Assembly (NCBI GenBank): GCA_023150835.1
Contig: JAKLKB010000128.1
Coordinates: forward strand, 1 to 39,580
Source: Myxococcota bacterium
GTDB lineage: Bacteria > Myxococcota_C > UBA6777
Length of the DNA stretch: 39,580 nucleotides
Reading direction: 5' to 3'
The position numbers and the translations under genes are program-made. The notes below the pieces were generated by a model. That model was not told where the DNA came from. It saw only the letters and a list, made by a program, of their open reading frames with translations, and did no database searches. This document shows, in pieces, positions 8,181-15,734 of the stretch (positions within the stretch are counted from its first letter, which is position 1; each line of letters opens with the position of its first letter).

Positions 8181-9155
8181 CTACGAACCATAAGAAAAGA
8201 GCTTAGGAAAACGTCGTTTGAAGTATCGTAGCGCGTGCTGTCGAGCGATGCCTTTGAGTTGAAAGGCGATCTCAGAGCGCCTGTGGTGAACTCCTGCACG
8301 CAAAAAGACATTGTCCGCAGAGGTTTGCGTGCCCACAAAGAGATCCACACGACGAGGACCGATCCGACGAAACGCTCCACCCGTATCTTGTACGATAAAA
8401 AGGCCGCTATGCTCCGAACCATCGGGCAAACGCAATCCTCGCAAACGCGGTAGATACAAGACGTCACCGACAGCATAAGCGGAAAGATCCGCTGCGATGG
8501 TGTGATACGGCAAAAGACAATGCTGCTGAACACCCACACCAAAGCGACACCGACGGACGAGCCGAAAACGCCCACGCGCATCCCAGTTCACCAGCAGCCT
8601 TTGCCCTCGACGTGGCCGCAACAAGCCCGTCCCTTCCATCTTGAGCACCCGATAAAAGCGAGAGCAAACCACTGCAAGCGTCCGTCCCTTGAGGTCTCGG
8701 ACGCGAGAGCGTTCGTGTCCTTGATAGCGGTATCTTCCATAACGACCGCGACAAGAGACTTTGGTTTCGTCTGCGATGTAATACGTTGTCGGCAAAAGCC
8801 CCAAAATCGCCCGCATCTGCGACGGAATCGCCCAAGCAGGTGTAGAAGGGTTGGTTTGTAATGCAGACTTTTGACGAGAAAATGTCGGCTGTTTCGCCGA
8901 GACGGGCAAAGGAAGAACGCCCCGATGTTTCTGGTTCGGTTGTGGTGAAACAGACGTTGGAGTGATCCGTTTGCATCCTAAAAAGAAAAAAGCAACCGAA
9001 AAAAATATCCAATTATATCTCTTAAAAAAGAGAGCGCTTTTCGGTCTTTTTCTATTATGAAGTCCTTGAGCAGAAAGGATGGCTGTGCGGTGGGTGGTTG
9101 GATGTACGCTACACACTTCGATCTCGGCCCTCTTGGTTGAGCAAAAATTCCCCAT
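8181..9155 (-). CDS. 3D-domain (MltA-like) lipoprotein
   Basis: Predicted 324 aa from ATG 9155. The C-terminal half carries the 3D fold with its three aspartates: AADLSAYAVGD, FIVQDTGGAF and RRVDLFVGT. The domain occurs in lytic transglycosylase MltA and Rpf-like peptidoglycan hydrolases, so a wall-cleaving role in the periplasm is likely. A hydrophobic stretch ending in the lipobox FFLGC (Cys61) implies a lipid anchor, but it starts about 40 residues late. No ATG, GTG or TTG lies close upstream of the signal region, so the start is uncertain; GTG 9116 is an alternative. The listed start overlaps the 3' end of the GIY-YIG-like gene by 47 nt, which suggests translational coupling. Confidence 0.75.
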   Translation of the reverse strand: MGNFCSTKRAEIEVCSVHPTTHRTAILSAQGLHNRKRPKSALFFKRYNWIFFSVAFFFLGCKRITPTSVSPQPNQKHRGVLPLPVSAKQPTFSRQKSALQTNPSTPAWAIPSQMRAILGLLPTTYYIADETKVSCRGRYGRYRYQGHERSRVRDLKGRTLAVVCSRFYRVLKMEGTGLLRPRRGQRLLVNWDARGRFRLVRRCRFGVGVQQHCLLPYHTIAADLSAYAVGDVLYLPRLRGLRLPDGSEHSGLFIVQDTGGAFRRIGPRRVDLFVGTQTSADNVFLRAGVHHRRSEIAFQLKGIARQHALRYFKRRFPKLFSYGS

Positions 9156-9819
9156 ACTCTCGGCTCGCTAAGCCAATCAGCAGGTACTCTTCAAAAGCCA
9201 ACGTTGTGGGGGAAACTTCGTTCCAAACGCTTTTCTGCTCCTCTCCCCAAAGCATCGCGAAAAAATACACAGGGCGACGAAGGCAGACGACGTCCTTTTC
9301 AACTGAACAAAACAAACGATCACGCCATCGTTTGTATTTGGGGGTGACTTTGGAGTGTTCGTGACCCGACAAGGTGGCTGCGCTGAGATCCCCGAGATGA
9401 TAAGCATAACTGTACCCCCATCGACCGAATTTTCCGTCTCCTTTATCAAGATCCTTGATATTCACCGAAAGATTTTCTCCCATCTTTCCATAAGTCTCTG
9501 CTTTTCCGATATAAAGAGGAATGATCTCGCCATCAAGACACCAGTGCATCATGTAGAGGATGCCGTCGTTGCGAACTTGTCCAGCGTCATACTGCCGAAT
9601 CAGCTCTCTTCCCAGCCCTCGCATCAACGACTCCATCTCCTCGGAACGCTTGAGCACCATGCGCCCATCCGCACCGTACGGCAAAAGTTCGATCGAACCG
9701 TCCTTGCGGGTACAAAACAGGGGAACCTGCTTTTCAACGACGCAGAGAGATCGAAAATGCTCTTGAAGTGTACGCAAAGCAAATGTCCTTTCATACGAAA
9801 CATCAAGACAACATCTCAC
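9109..9819 (-). CDS. GIY-YIG-like conserved hypothetical protein
   Basis: Predicted 236 aa. The core IPLYIGKAETYGKMG resembles the GIY-YIG nuclease entry strand. It is followed by NLSVNIKDL, GRWGYSYAYHLGDLSA and, near the C-terminus, LAFEEYLLIGLASREYGEFL then LLNQEGRDR. That order is seen in a family of conserved hypothetical GIY-YIG-like proteins; nuclease activity is not shown. The only nearby start is GTG 9819, which overlaps the stop of the truncated transposase (GTGA). The frame closes at a stop just upstream (9859-9861), so the N-terminus may have been rewritten when the insertion sequence joined it. It may be complete or missing its original first residues. Confidence 0.65.
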   Translation of the reverse strand: MRCCLDVSYERTFALRTLQEHFRSLCVVEKQVPLFCTRKDGSIELLPYGADGRMVLKRSEEMESLMRGLGRELIRQYDAGQVRNDGILYMMHWCLDGEIIPLYIGKAETYGKMGENLSVNIKDLDKGDGKFGRWGYSYAYHLGDLSAATLSGHEHSKVTPKYKRWRDRLFCSVEKDVVCLRRPVYFFAMLWGEEQKSVWNEVSPTTLAFEEYLLIGLASREYGEFLLNQEGRDRSV

Positions 9820-10853
9820 AAGAGCGACGCCTTGGCCAAAATCCCTACCTTTTCTCTTCTATTGACTCGAACGACCCCCCAAAATCCCTGTTTTTTCCCA
9901 TAGCTCCGCCGTCTGCGTTCCTTCGCAGCTTTTTTCTGCTCTCCCCACCTTCTGTTTTGGTTGAACTTCGTGCCGTTTTCGTCCGCCCCCAGAGTGGCGG
10001 CGCTAGGCTTCAGCGGGATCACCGGCAAGATGTCCAACTTGTCCAAAAAGCGATAAAAATCAGAGTGATCGTAGCCCATATCGCAGATCAGATGTTTGAT
10101 ATGGGCCAATGGAAGGAGTGGACGAAGCAGTCGGATGAAGTCGACCACATCCACCACGTCCATTTGCTCGTCGTTTTTGTGTGCGCCGTCCACAGAGGCA
10201 TACAACAACAGGTCGGTCTGTCCGGCGTTTGTAGTCAAAGCATGAAGACGATGGCCGAAAGAATAGACTTTGCGATGGCTATCCCAACCCCACGTGGCCT
10301 CGGGATCAGCGTAAAAGCGAGGGCATCCACAACGGCGACGTTCGGGGTCGGAGGGGCAAGAACAAGCGCGTGAACCGCGCCAACTGGCATGGGAGCGAAC
10401 GGAGGAACCGTCGACAGAAACGGTGAGTTTGGACAAGTCGAGAAGGCCACGTTGTTGGCTCGGGAGGATGGCGCATTTGAGCAGAAGTTGGTTGAATCGC
10501 TCGACCCATCCGTGCGAAGAAGGCGCGGGTAAAGCGGCCAGAGCGCGGTCGACGTAGCCCTTGAGGACGTTCTCGTCGGTTTCGGGAGGAGGGGCTTTGC
10601 GGTCGGCTTTTTCATCGGAGAGATGGCGAAGCCAGCGGCCTTTGTCACCACCCGTCATGGTGTCGGAAAGCGGTGCAGGGCAGTGAGAACAGGGCTTTTG
10701 GTAGGGGCCGTCGAGCAAACGAGCGGTGAAGTCGTAAAAAGAAGCATGAGAGCGAGGCAGGCGCTCAAAAAAGCCAGAAAAGTAGCGGTATTCGGGGCGA
10801 AGGCGAAGAAGACGGAACCATTTGTGGAAAGAAGTGATGTTGAAAAAGGCCAT
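9816..10853 (-). pseudogene. Truncated IS transposase (DDE type)
   Basis: About 345 aa from ATG 10853; longer upstream starts are unlikely because MAFFNITSFHKWF looks like the native N-terminus. DDE motifs are visible: TVSVDGSSVRSHASW (first Asp), DPEATWGWDSHRKVYSFGH, and HLICDMGYDHSDFYRFLDK (second Asp). This is the pattern of IS4-related and IS1182-like transposases. The usual zinc-binding C-terminal part is missing: the frame ends in basic residues at 9816, where the GIY-YIG gene begins. No terminal inverted repeats were found. The right edge lies against a PQQ-like gene remnant near 10890, which was probably interrupted by the element. Likely inactive. Confidence 0.7.
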
Positions 10854-10889
10854 GAGAACAAGGGAAGAGTGATGGTGGAAGACGGAGGG

Positions 10890-11111
10890 AGGGACCGCCG
10901 AGAACTGGTCGTGGTGGATCTGTTTGATGGGAGCGAGCTTTGGCGTCTTGACAGGATGCCCTACATGATCGACAGTCAACCGTACCAAGGTCAGGCTTTT
11001 TCTTGGCATTGTACGCCTGCTGTCGCCCAAGGCGTTGTCTATGCGCAGATCTGCAATCCGTTGTTTGCGTTGGGTTCGAGGGCTGCCGTGATGCGATCTT
11101 GTGGTCTGTAG
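10890..11111 (+). pseudogene. 3' remnant of a PQQ-like beta-propeller gene
   Basis: In the plus frame that ends with TAG at 11109-11111, the residues LVVVDLFDGSELWRLDR, then CTPAVAQGVVYAQICNPLFALG, read like one blade of a PQQ-like propeller (value, D-x-x-x-G-x-x-x-W, then PAVA-x-GVVY and ALG). No start lies nearby, and the upstream sequence is the transposase gene on the other strand. I read it as the tail of a gene cut by the insertion. The match is short, so confidence is moderate. Confidence 0.4.
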
Positions 11112-11146
11112 AAGCCCCACGCTTTCCTCAACCTCTGGAGTTTGTT

Positions 11147-12241
11147 ATGGCAAAACAATTACGAAATCCGTATGCCTCGATCCTTCGGTGGACGAACGGG
11201 GTGGCTTTGGTTTGTTTGGTGATCTTCGTTGGGTTGATCAGGTCACCAGGTCCGAGGGACAGCGCTCGGTTGAGCTTGTTGATCGCTGGCATTTTTCTTG
11301 TTGCTTCATCGCTGTGTGCGTTGTGGTATGCAAGTTTGAGCCGCCGAACAAACGAAAGATTGCGCGGGTTGGCGAAAAATCCCACGGCTCACTGGACCAT
11401 TCAAGGGAGCGACTGGGCCAAGCACAACAAGGAACTGTACCAAAAACAGCACCGACAGGGCCGGCTTTTTTTGGTGGGGGGAGCATTGCTTTCGTGGGTT
11501 GGGTACGCATTGGCGACCGACACATCCCTAGGAGAAACAGACAGCCAAGAGCGGTTCTATCTGTTCGTTGTGGTCTCTGTCTGTGCGGGCGTGGGTTGGG
11601 TGCTTTGGTACGTGTTGCTCGAACGTTGGTGGAAAGGCTGTAGCGAGAAAGGGGTCGAAGTGTACCTCGCTCCCGGAATCTTATGGCACTCGCCTTCGAC
11701 GATGTACGTTTGGAGGATGGCTGGATCGCTCATCAAATTACAGTACGTCGAACTGATCGATGGAGATCCGCTCTGGCTACGTTTTACGTTTGTTTTGGGC
11801 TTAGGTCGAAACCAAAGGCTCAAACAGATCGACTTGCTGGTGCCACCCGAAAAGCTGGAAGACGTTCGGGCGTTCGTCGCAGATGAGACGCAGTCTCTAT
11901 CATTGACGCAGGCTCTATTTTCTCTATCGAACTTTGTTGACGGCCGCAGAGAAGAGCAAGAGGCAGAAGTCGCAGCGATGTCCGAAGAGGAGCGAGCGGC
12001 CTTTTTGCAAGAGCAAGCAGCCGCATTGCGGGAGGAACAAGCGGCAGCAGAAGCAGCGGCAGAAGCAGAAGCAGAGGCTGTGCTCGCGATGTCTGAAGAG
12101 GAACGTGAAGCTTTCTTCAAGGCGGCAGCAGAAGCAGCGGCAGAAGCAGAAGCAGAGGCTGTGCTCGCGATGTCAGAGGTACTCGAAGAAGGCTTCGAGA
12201 CCGCAGCAGAAGCCGACGCCAATGCAAATCCGAAGATTTAG
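11147..12241 (+). CDS. Four-helix membrane protein with Ala/Glu-rich tail (paralog 1)
   Basis: Predicted 364 aa. ATG 11147 follows GGAG at 11137-11140; the second gene has the same start context (GGAGTTT, then M-x-KQL-x-NPYA). Hydrophobic helices lie at about 14-31, 43-63, 106-122 and 137-157. Two motifs are shared with the next gene: NPTAHWTIQGSDWAK between helices 2 and 3, and VEVYLAPGILWHSPSTMY after helix 4, which starts a beta-rich, possibly PH-like domain to about residue 245. The tail is Ala/Glu-rich with a perfect 27-residue duplication ending VLAMSE. The family is not recognised. It is 35 nt downstream of the PQQ remnant. Confidence 0.8.
   Translation: MAKQLRNPYASILRWTNGVALVCLVIFVGLIRSPGPRDSARLSLLIAGIFLVASSLCALWYASLSRRTNERLRGLAKNPTAHWTIQGSDWAKHNKELYQKQHRQGRLFLVGGALLSWVGYALATDTSLGETDSQERFYLFVVVSVCAGVGWVLWYVLLERWWKGCSEKGVEVYLAPGILWHSPSTMYVWRMAGSLIKLQYVELIDGDPLWLRFTFVLGLGRNQRLKQIDLLVPPEKLEDVRAFVADETQSLSLTQALFSLSNFVDGRREEQEAEVAAMSEEERAAFLQEQAAALREEQAAAEAAAEAEAEAVLAMSEEEREAFFKAAAEAAAEAEAEAVLAMSEVLEEGFETAAEADANANPKI
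12041..12173 (+). repeat. Direct duplication with 81-bp period
   Basis: About 52 bp starting GCGGCAGCAGAAGCAGCGGC at 12041 recur identically at 12122, and the intervening sequence makes an 81-bp (27-codon) unit. It keeps the frame and lengthens the Ala/Glu tail of the protein; the paralog downstream lacks it. Confidence 0.9.
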
Positions 12242-12245
12242 TCAA

Positions 12246-12323
12246 CTGTTGCCAAAAAAAGCCGTGTTCGGGTCCGTTCCACCGACACAGCCGTTTAATC
12301 GATCTCTAACAAAATCGAGATCG
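12246..12323 (+). repeat. Dispersed intergenic repeat A, copy 3, with adjacent hairpin
   Basis: TGTTGCCAAAAAAAGCCGTGTTCG just after the paralog 1 stop matches the start of the family (compare TGTTGACAAAAAAGACCGTG at 23045). The second half does not match. A CGATCTC/GAGATCG stem with a 9-nt loop follows at 12300-12323. It could end transcription of gene 1 or act in the leader of gene 2 at 12404. Confidence 0.5.
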
Positions 12324-12403
12324 CTGCCCCAAACACAGGCGACGACGAAAGGGGCTTTTCTTTGCTCACGGACAGTCGCGCCATAACCTCATGGAGTTTT
12401 TGG

Positions 12404-13357
12404 ATGACGAAGCAATTACAAAATCCGTATGCCACAGCATTCGCATGGGCGAAGAGGATCGCGTTAGGTTCCTTGGTGGGGCTGCTGGCGGCTTTTGTTC
12501 TGTGGCGGATCGACCCAGAAAAAGGAATAACGTCTGCTATCGGAGTCTCGTCTTTTTTTCTCTCGATGATCTCGGGGGTTGCTCTTCTGATCTCGTTGAT
12601 CTGCGTCCCTCTTTACGCGAGCTTGGCTCGTCGCTGCGGTGAACAATTGAGAGAATTAGTGGTAAATCCCACGGCTCATTGGACTTTTCAAGGAAGCGAG
12701 TGGGCGAAGTGCAACCAAAACCAGCTACGTAAAAAGCGTTTCCATCTCACGGTTTTTTGGATCCTCGGCGTGCTTTGTTTGGCTGGAGCGTGGGCGTATT
12801 TTCTAAGCGTTTCAAACAGCCCCAGTGAGCGCAGCCTACCGCTTTACGTTGCTCTTGCGCTGTTGGTGTGTGTTGTACTGATTGGAAGCGTTTGGCATCT
12901 GTCGATCCAGCGCTGGTGGACGTTTAATAGCGAGAGAGAGGGCGAAGTTTATCTCGCTCCCGGAATCTTATGGTATTCGCCTTCGACGATGTACGCTTGG
13001 GGGTTGGCGGGGTCGTTTGTCAAACTACACAACATCGAACTGGTCCACGAGGAACCGATTCGGCTACATTGCACGTTTGTTTTGGGCGCAGGGCAAAACC
13101 AACAATTGAAAGAGGTCGACTTGCCGGTGCCTCCAGAAAAGCTGGAAGAAGTTCAGGCGCTCTTTGCGCAGGAGGCGCTGTTTGGGCCGAGCTTTGCGAG
13201 GCGGCTGCTCGCGTTGGATGAGAAAAGCCGAGAGGAGGTTCTTCGCGGGATGGCGACGTTGCAAGCCGTCGCAGAGATGCCCGAAGAACAGCGCGAGGCG
13301 CTGTTCAAGGCCGTCGCAGAAGCCGACGCCAACGCTGCTCCAGAACCCGAAAAGTGA
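12404..13357 (+). CDS. Four-helix membrane protein (paralog 2)
   Basis: Predicted 317 aa. ATG 12404 follows GGAG at 12393-12396. It resembles the preceding gene along its whole length: MTKQLQNPYA start, NPTAHWTFQGSEWAK, EVYLAPGILWYSPSTMY, a PEKLEEVQ block and an EADANA ending. It has four predicted helices and a soluble beta-rich C-terminal part, without the Ala/Glu expansion. The pair clearly arose by tandem duplication. The function is unknown. The DNA is G-rich on the coding strand, unlike the C-rich coding strand of the operon at 286-4973. It converges with the asparagine synthase gene 30 nt downstream. Confidence 0.82.
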   Translation: MTKQLQNPYATAFAWAKRIALGSLVGLLAAFVLWRIDPEKGITSAIGVSSFFLSMISGVALLISLICVPLYASLARRCGEQLRELVVNPTAHWTFQGSEWAKCNQNQLRKKRFHLTVFWILGVLCLAGAWAYFLSVSNSPSERSLPLYVALALLVCVVLIGSVWHLSIQRWWTFNSEREGEVYLAPGILWYSPSTMYAWGLAGSFVKLHNIELVHEEPIRLHCTFVLGAGQNQQLKEVDLPVPPEKLEEVQALFAQEALFGPSFARRLLALDEKSREEVLRGMATLQAVAEMPEEQREALFKAVAEADANAAPEPEK

Positions 13358-13387
13358 CAAGAGCGAAGTACAAGGGGCATCACGGGG

Positions 13388-15310
13388 TCAAGACAACCAA
13401 GCCGTTTTGCGATCCACAAAGATCCGCATCCATAGCTCGAACACCATCAACGAAAAGAGCAAATACGATCCGTCAAGACGACCTTGTCGGTCTTGTTCGA
13501 TCAGCCTGTGAACGGCGATCGGGTCGAAGGTTCCGCGTTGTTGGAGGCTTTGGAGAGACAGAACATCTTCGACCACGTCGCGCAGTTCGACTTTAAGCCA
13601 GCGGCGCATCGGGACACCAAAGCCTGTTTTGGGGCGGTAGATCACATCATGAGGGAGATAAGGCTCCATCGCACGTTTCAAGATCCACTTGCTTTGGGTG
13701 GGTGTTTGTTTGAGGTGGATCGGGAGGCTGGTCGCAAATCGGATCAGATCGGGATCGAGAAAAGGAACACGCACTTCGACACCTGTGGCCATGCTCATCT
13801 TGTCGGTGTAATTGAGGTTATGGTCTGGTAAGAAGTGCTTGCCTTCGAGATAAAGCATCTGGTTGATCGGGGGGGTGTCGGGAGGCAGTTTGGCGAGCGT
13901 GTCCATCAGCGGTGCAGAAAAAGGCAGTGCAGCGAGTTGTTTTCGGAGGGCGGGGGTGTAAAGCCCGAGGATGTGTTCGGGTGGAAGACAGTGAAAGGCC
14001 GCAGCGATGCGCTCGCGAGGAGGTTGATCGGCATATTGAAAGGCTTTTTGGACGCGGCGTCCGAGGGTGGAAAGTGTGGAGAGATGCCCTGTGTGTTGGC
14101 GCAGCAGCGTGCGCAAGGGGCGCGGGAGCCAAGCCCACGCGGGTTCATAAAAGAGGGCTTGGTGCCTGCGATACCCCGTAAAGAGATCGTCTCCCCCTGT
14201 ACCCGAGAGCAACACTTTGATCCCGTGTTGGCGGGCCATCTGGCAGAGAGCATAGACATGCAGCGGAGCAAAATCAGCTTGCGGCTCGTCAAGGTGATAG
14301 ATCATTTTTTCGAGGTGTTGGGTCATCTCGGGGCCGACATACAGGGTATGCAGATCGATATCGAACGTCTTGGCGACCCGTTGGGCATAAGGCAGATCGT
14401 CCACACGCCCTTCGCCTTGGGGGTTGGCCTCCCCTTGAAAGCCGATACTGAAGCACTTTCTTTGCGGTTCGTATGCCACCCGCTGCGCCAAAGCCACAAG
14501 GCTGCTCGAATCCAGACCACCCGAAAGGAACGCACCGACGGGAACATCCGAGACCAGTTGCCGTTCGACCGCGAGCGTCAAGTGACTTTGGAGCGCTTGG
14601 ATGGCGTCTTCTTCGGAGATCGGTCGGATCGGTTGATCGTAGGGCAGATCGTAATAGGCGGATGTTTCGAGACGATGGCTTGCATCGAGCCACATCAAAT
14701 GGCCGGGCGGTAGCTTTTTGACCGATTGGAGGATGGTATCGGGATGAGGACTCCATTGGTAAGTCAAGTGCGCATGAAGGCTCGGCAAGTGTAGGCTGCG
14801 ATCCACTTCTGGATGACACAACAAAGACTTGAGCTCGCTTGCAAACAAGACGCCTTGCTTGGTCTTCGCGTAATAGAGCGGCTTGACCCCCACCCCATCG
14901 CGTGCCAACAGCATCTTTCTTTTGGTGCGATCCCAGATCGCAAAGGCGTAGATCCCGTTGAGTTGGGCCAACATCTTTTCACCGTCACGACAATACAGTT
15001 GAAGCAACACTTCTGTATCGGAATGACCGCGAAAAGCATACCCGTCCTGCTCTAGCGAGCGCCGAAGCTGGCGAAAGTTGTAGATCTCGCCGTTGAAGAC
15101 GATCACCACACGCTTGTCGTCTGTAAACATCGGCTGGTGGCCGAGTTCAGACAGATCGATGATCGACAACCGCTGATGCCCCAGCCCCACTTGTTCTTCT
15201 GCTTGGTAGTAAAGCCCCGTATCATCGGGGCCGCGATGTTGAATCCGTTCGTTCATTCGCCGAAGCAGCTCTTCTGAAAAATCCCCAAAAAACCCGACAA
15301 ATCCGCACAT
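13388..15310 (-). CDS. asnB: Asparagine synthase (glutamine-hydrolysing)
   Basis: Predicted 640 aa from ATG 15310. This start places Cys2 (MCGFVGFFGD) as the N-terminal nucleophile of the glutaminase domain. The frame is open for another 92 codons upstream, but those are encoded by repeat B and are not part of the enzyme. The Ntn domain has RGPDDTG, NGEIYNF and the R/D motif ARDGVGVKPLYY. The synthetase domain has the PP-loop FLSGGLDSSSLVAL near residue 265 and SGTGGDDLFTGY. It converts aspartate, glutamine and ATP to asparagine in the cytoplasm. Enzymes of this subgroup (about 640 aa) are often linked with polysaccharide gene sets; here only a GT4 gene is within 7 kb. Confidence 0.95.
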   Translation of the reverse strand: MCGFVGFFGDFSEELLRRMNERIQHRGPDDTGLYYQAEEQVGLGHQRLSIIDLSELGHQPMFTDDKRVVIVFNGEIYNFRQLRRSLEQDGYAFRGHSDTEVLLQLYCRDGEKMLAQLNGIYAFAIWDRTKRKMLLARDGVGVKPLYYAKTKQGVLFASELKSLLCHPEVDRSLHLPSLHAHLTYQWSPHPDTILQSVKKLPPGHLMWLDASHRLETSAYYDLPYDQPIRPISEEDAIQALQSHLTLAVERQLVSDVPVGAFLSGGLDSSSLVALAQRVAYEPQRKCFSIGFQGEANPQGEGRVDDLPYAQRVAKTFDIDLHTLYVGPEMTQHLEKMIYHLDEPQADFAPLHVYALCQMARQHGIKVLLSGTGGDDLFTGYRRHQALFYEPAWAWLPRPLRTLLRQHTGHLSTLSTLGRRVQKAFQYADQPPRERIAAAFHCLPPEHILGLYTPALRKQLAALPFSAPLMDTLAKLPPDTPPINQMLYLEGKHFLPDHNLNYTDKMSMATGVEVRVPFLDPDLIRFATSLPIHLKQTPTQSKWILKRAMEPYLPHDVIYRPKTGFGVPMRRWLKVELRDVVEDVLSLQSLQQRGTFDPIAVHRLIEQDRQGRLDGSYLLFSLMVFELWMRIFVDRKTAWLS

Positions 15311-15356
15311 CACTCTGCCTTCTGTTTGGACGAACCCGTTTGCCTCGTATGCCGCG

Positions 15357-15602
15357 AACACTGTACGATATCCGAAAGATGTGTACACGAAGGGTAGGTG
15401 CGATCCGCTGTAACTGCCCTGTCCTTGGGCAGCCATAGGGTGCTGCCCCCAACGTTTTATACGATATCCGAGTGGTGTGTGATCGAAGGAGAGCGCGTAG
15501 ACGCCCTGTTCTCGGGCAGCCACAGGGTGCTGCCCCAACATCTTTACGATCACGCAATGGACGGATTTCGTATTACGATTACGCAATGGGCGGATTTCGT
15601 AT
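15357..15602 (-). repeat. Dispersed repeat B, tandem 2.5 copies
   Basis: Read on the minus strand: a 29-nt start fragment (15602-15573), a full copy (15572 to about 15453), and a copy lacking its first 35 nt (to 15357). The full copy has TACGAAATCCGTCC, TGATCGTAAAGATGT, GGGGCAGCACCC, ACAGGGCGTCTACGC and GATATCGTATAAA in the same order as copy 1. The tandem copies lie between the NHL gene's stop and the asnB start, in the same orientation as both genes. The rest of this gap (15603-15734) shows no gene. Confidence 0.85.
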
Positions 15603-15734
15603 CGCTCTCGTTGCAGGCCGCGATCACGGACGAGAGCCGATCACCTACGCCGAGCCACCAAGGGCAACATATACAGGACTTCTTGCGGGTCGTCACACAA
15701 TTTTGTCGGCGAGAACGAAACGGCGAGAGGAGGG

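Noticed and set aside
12362-12403. An upstream start for membrane paralog 2
   Set aside because: The start at 12404 has GGAG spacing and matches paralog 1's N-terminus.
13388-15586. A 732-residue asparagine synthase
   Set aside because: The extra 92 residues are encoded by repeat B, and the catalytic Cys must be at position 2.
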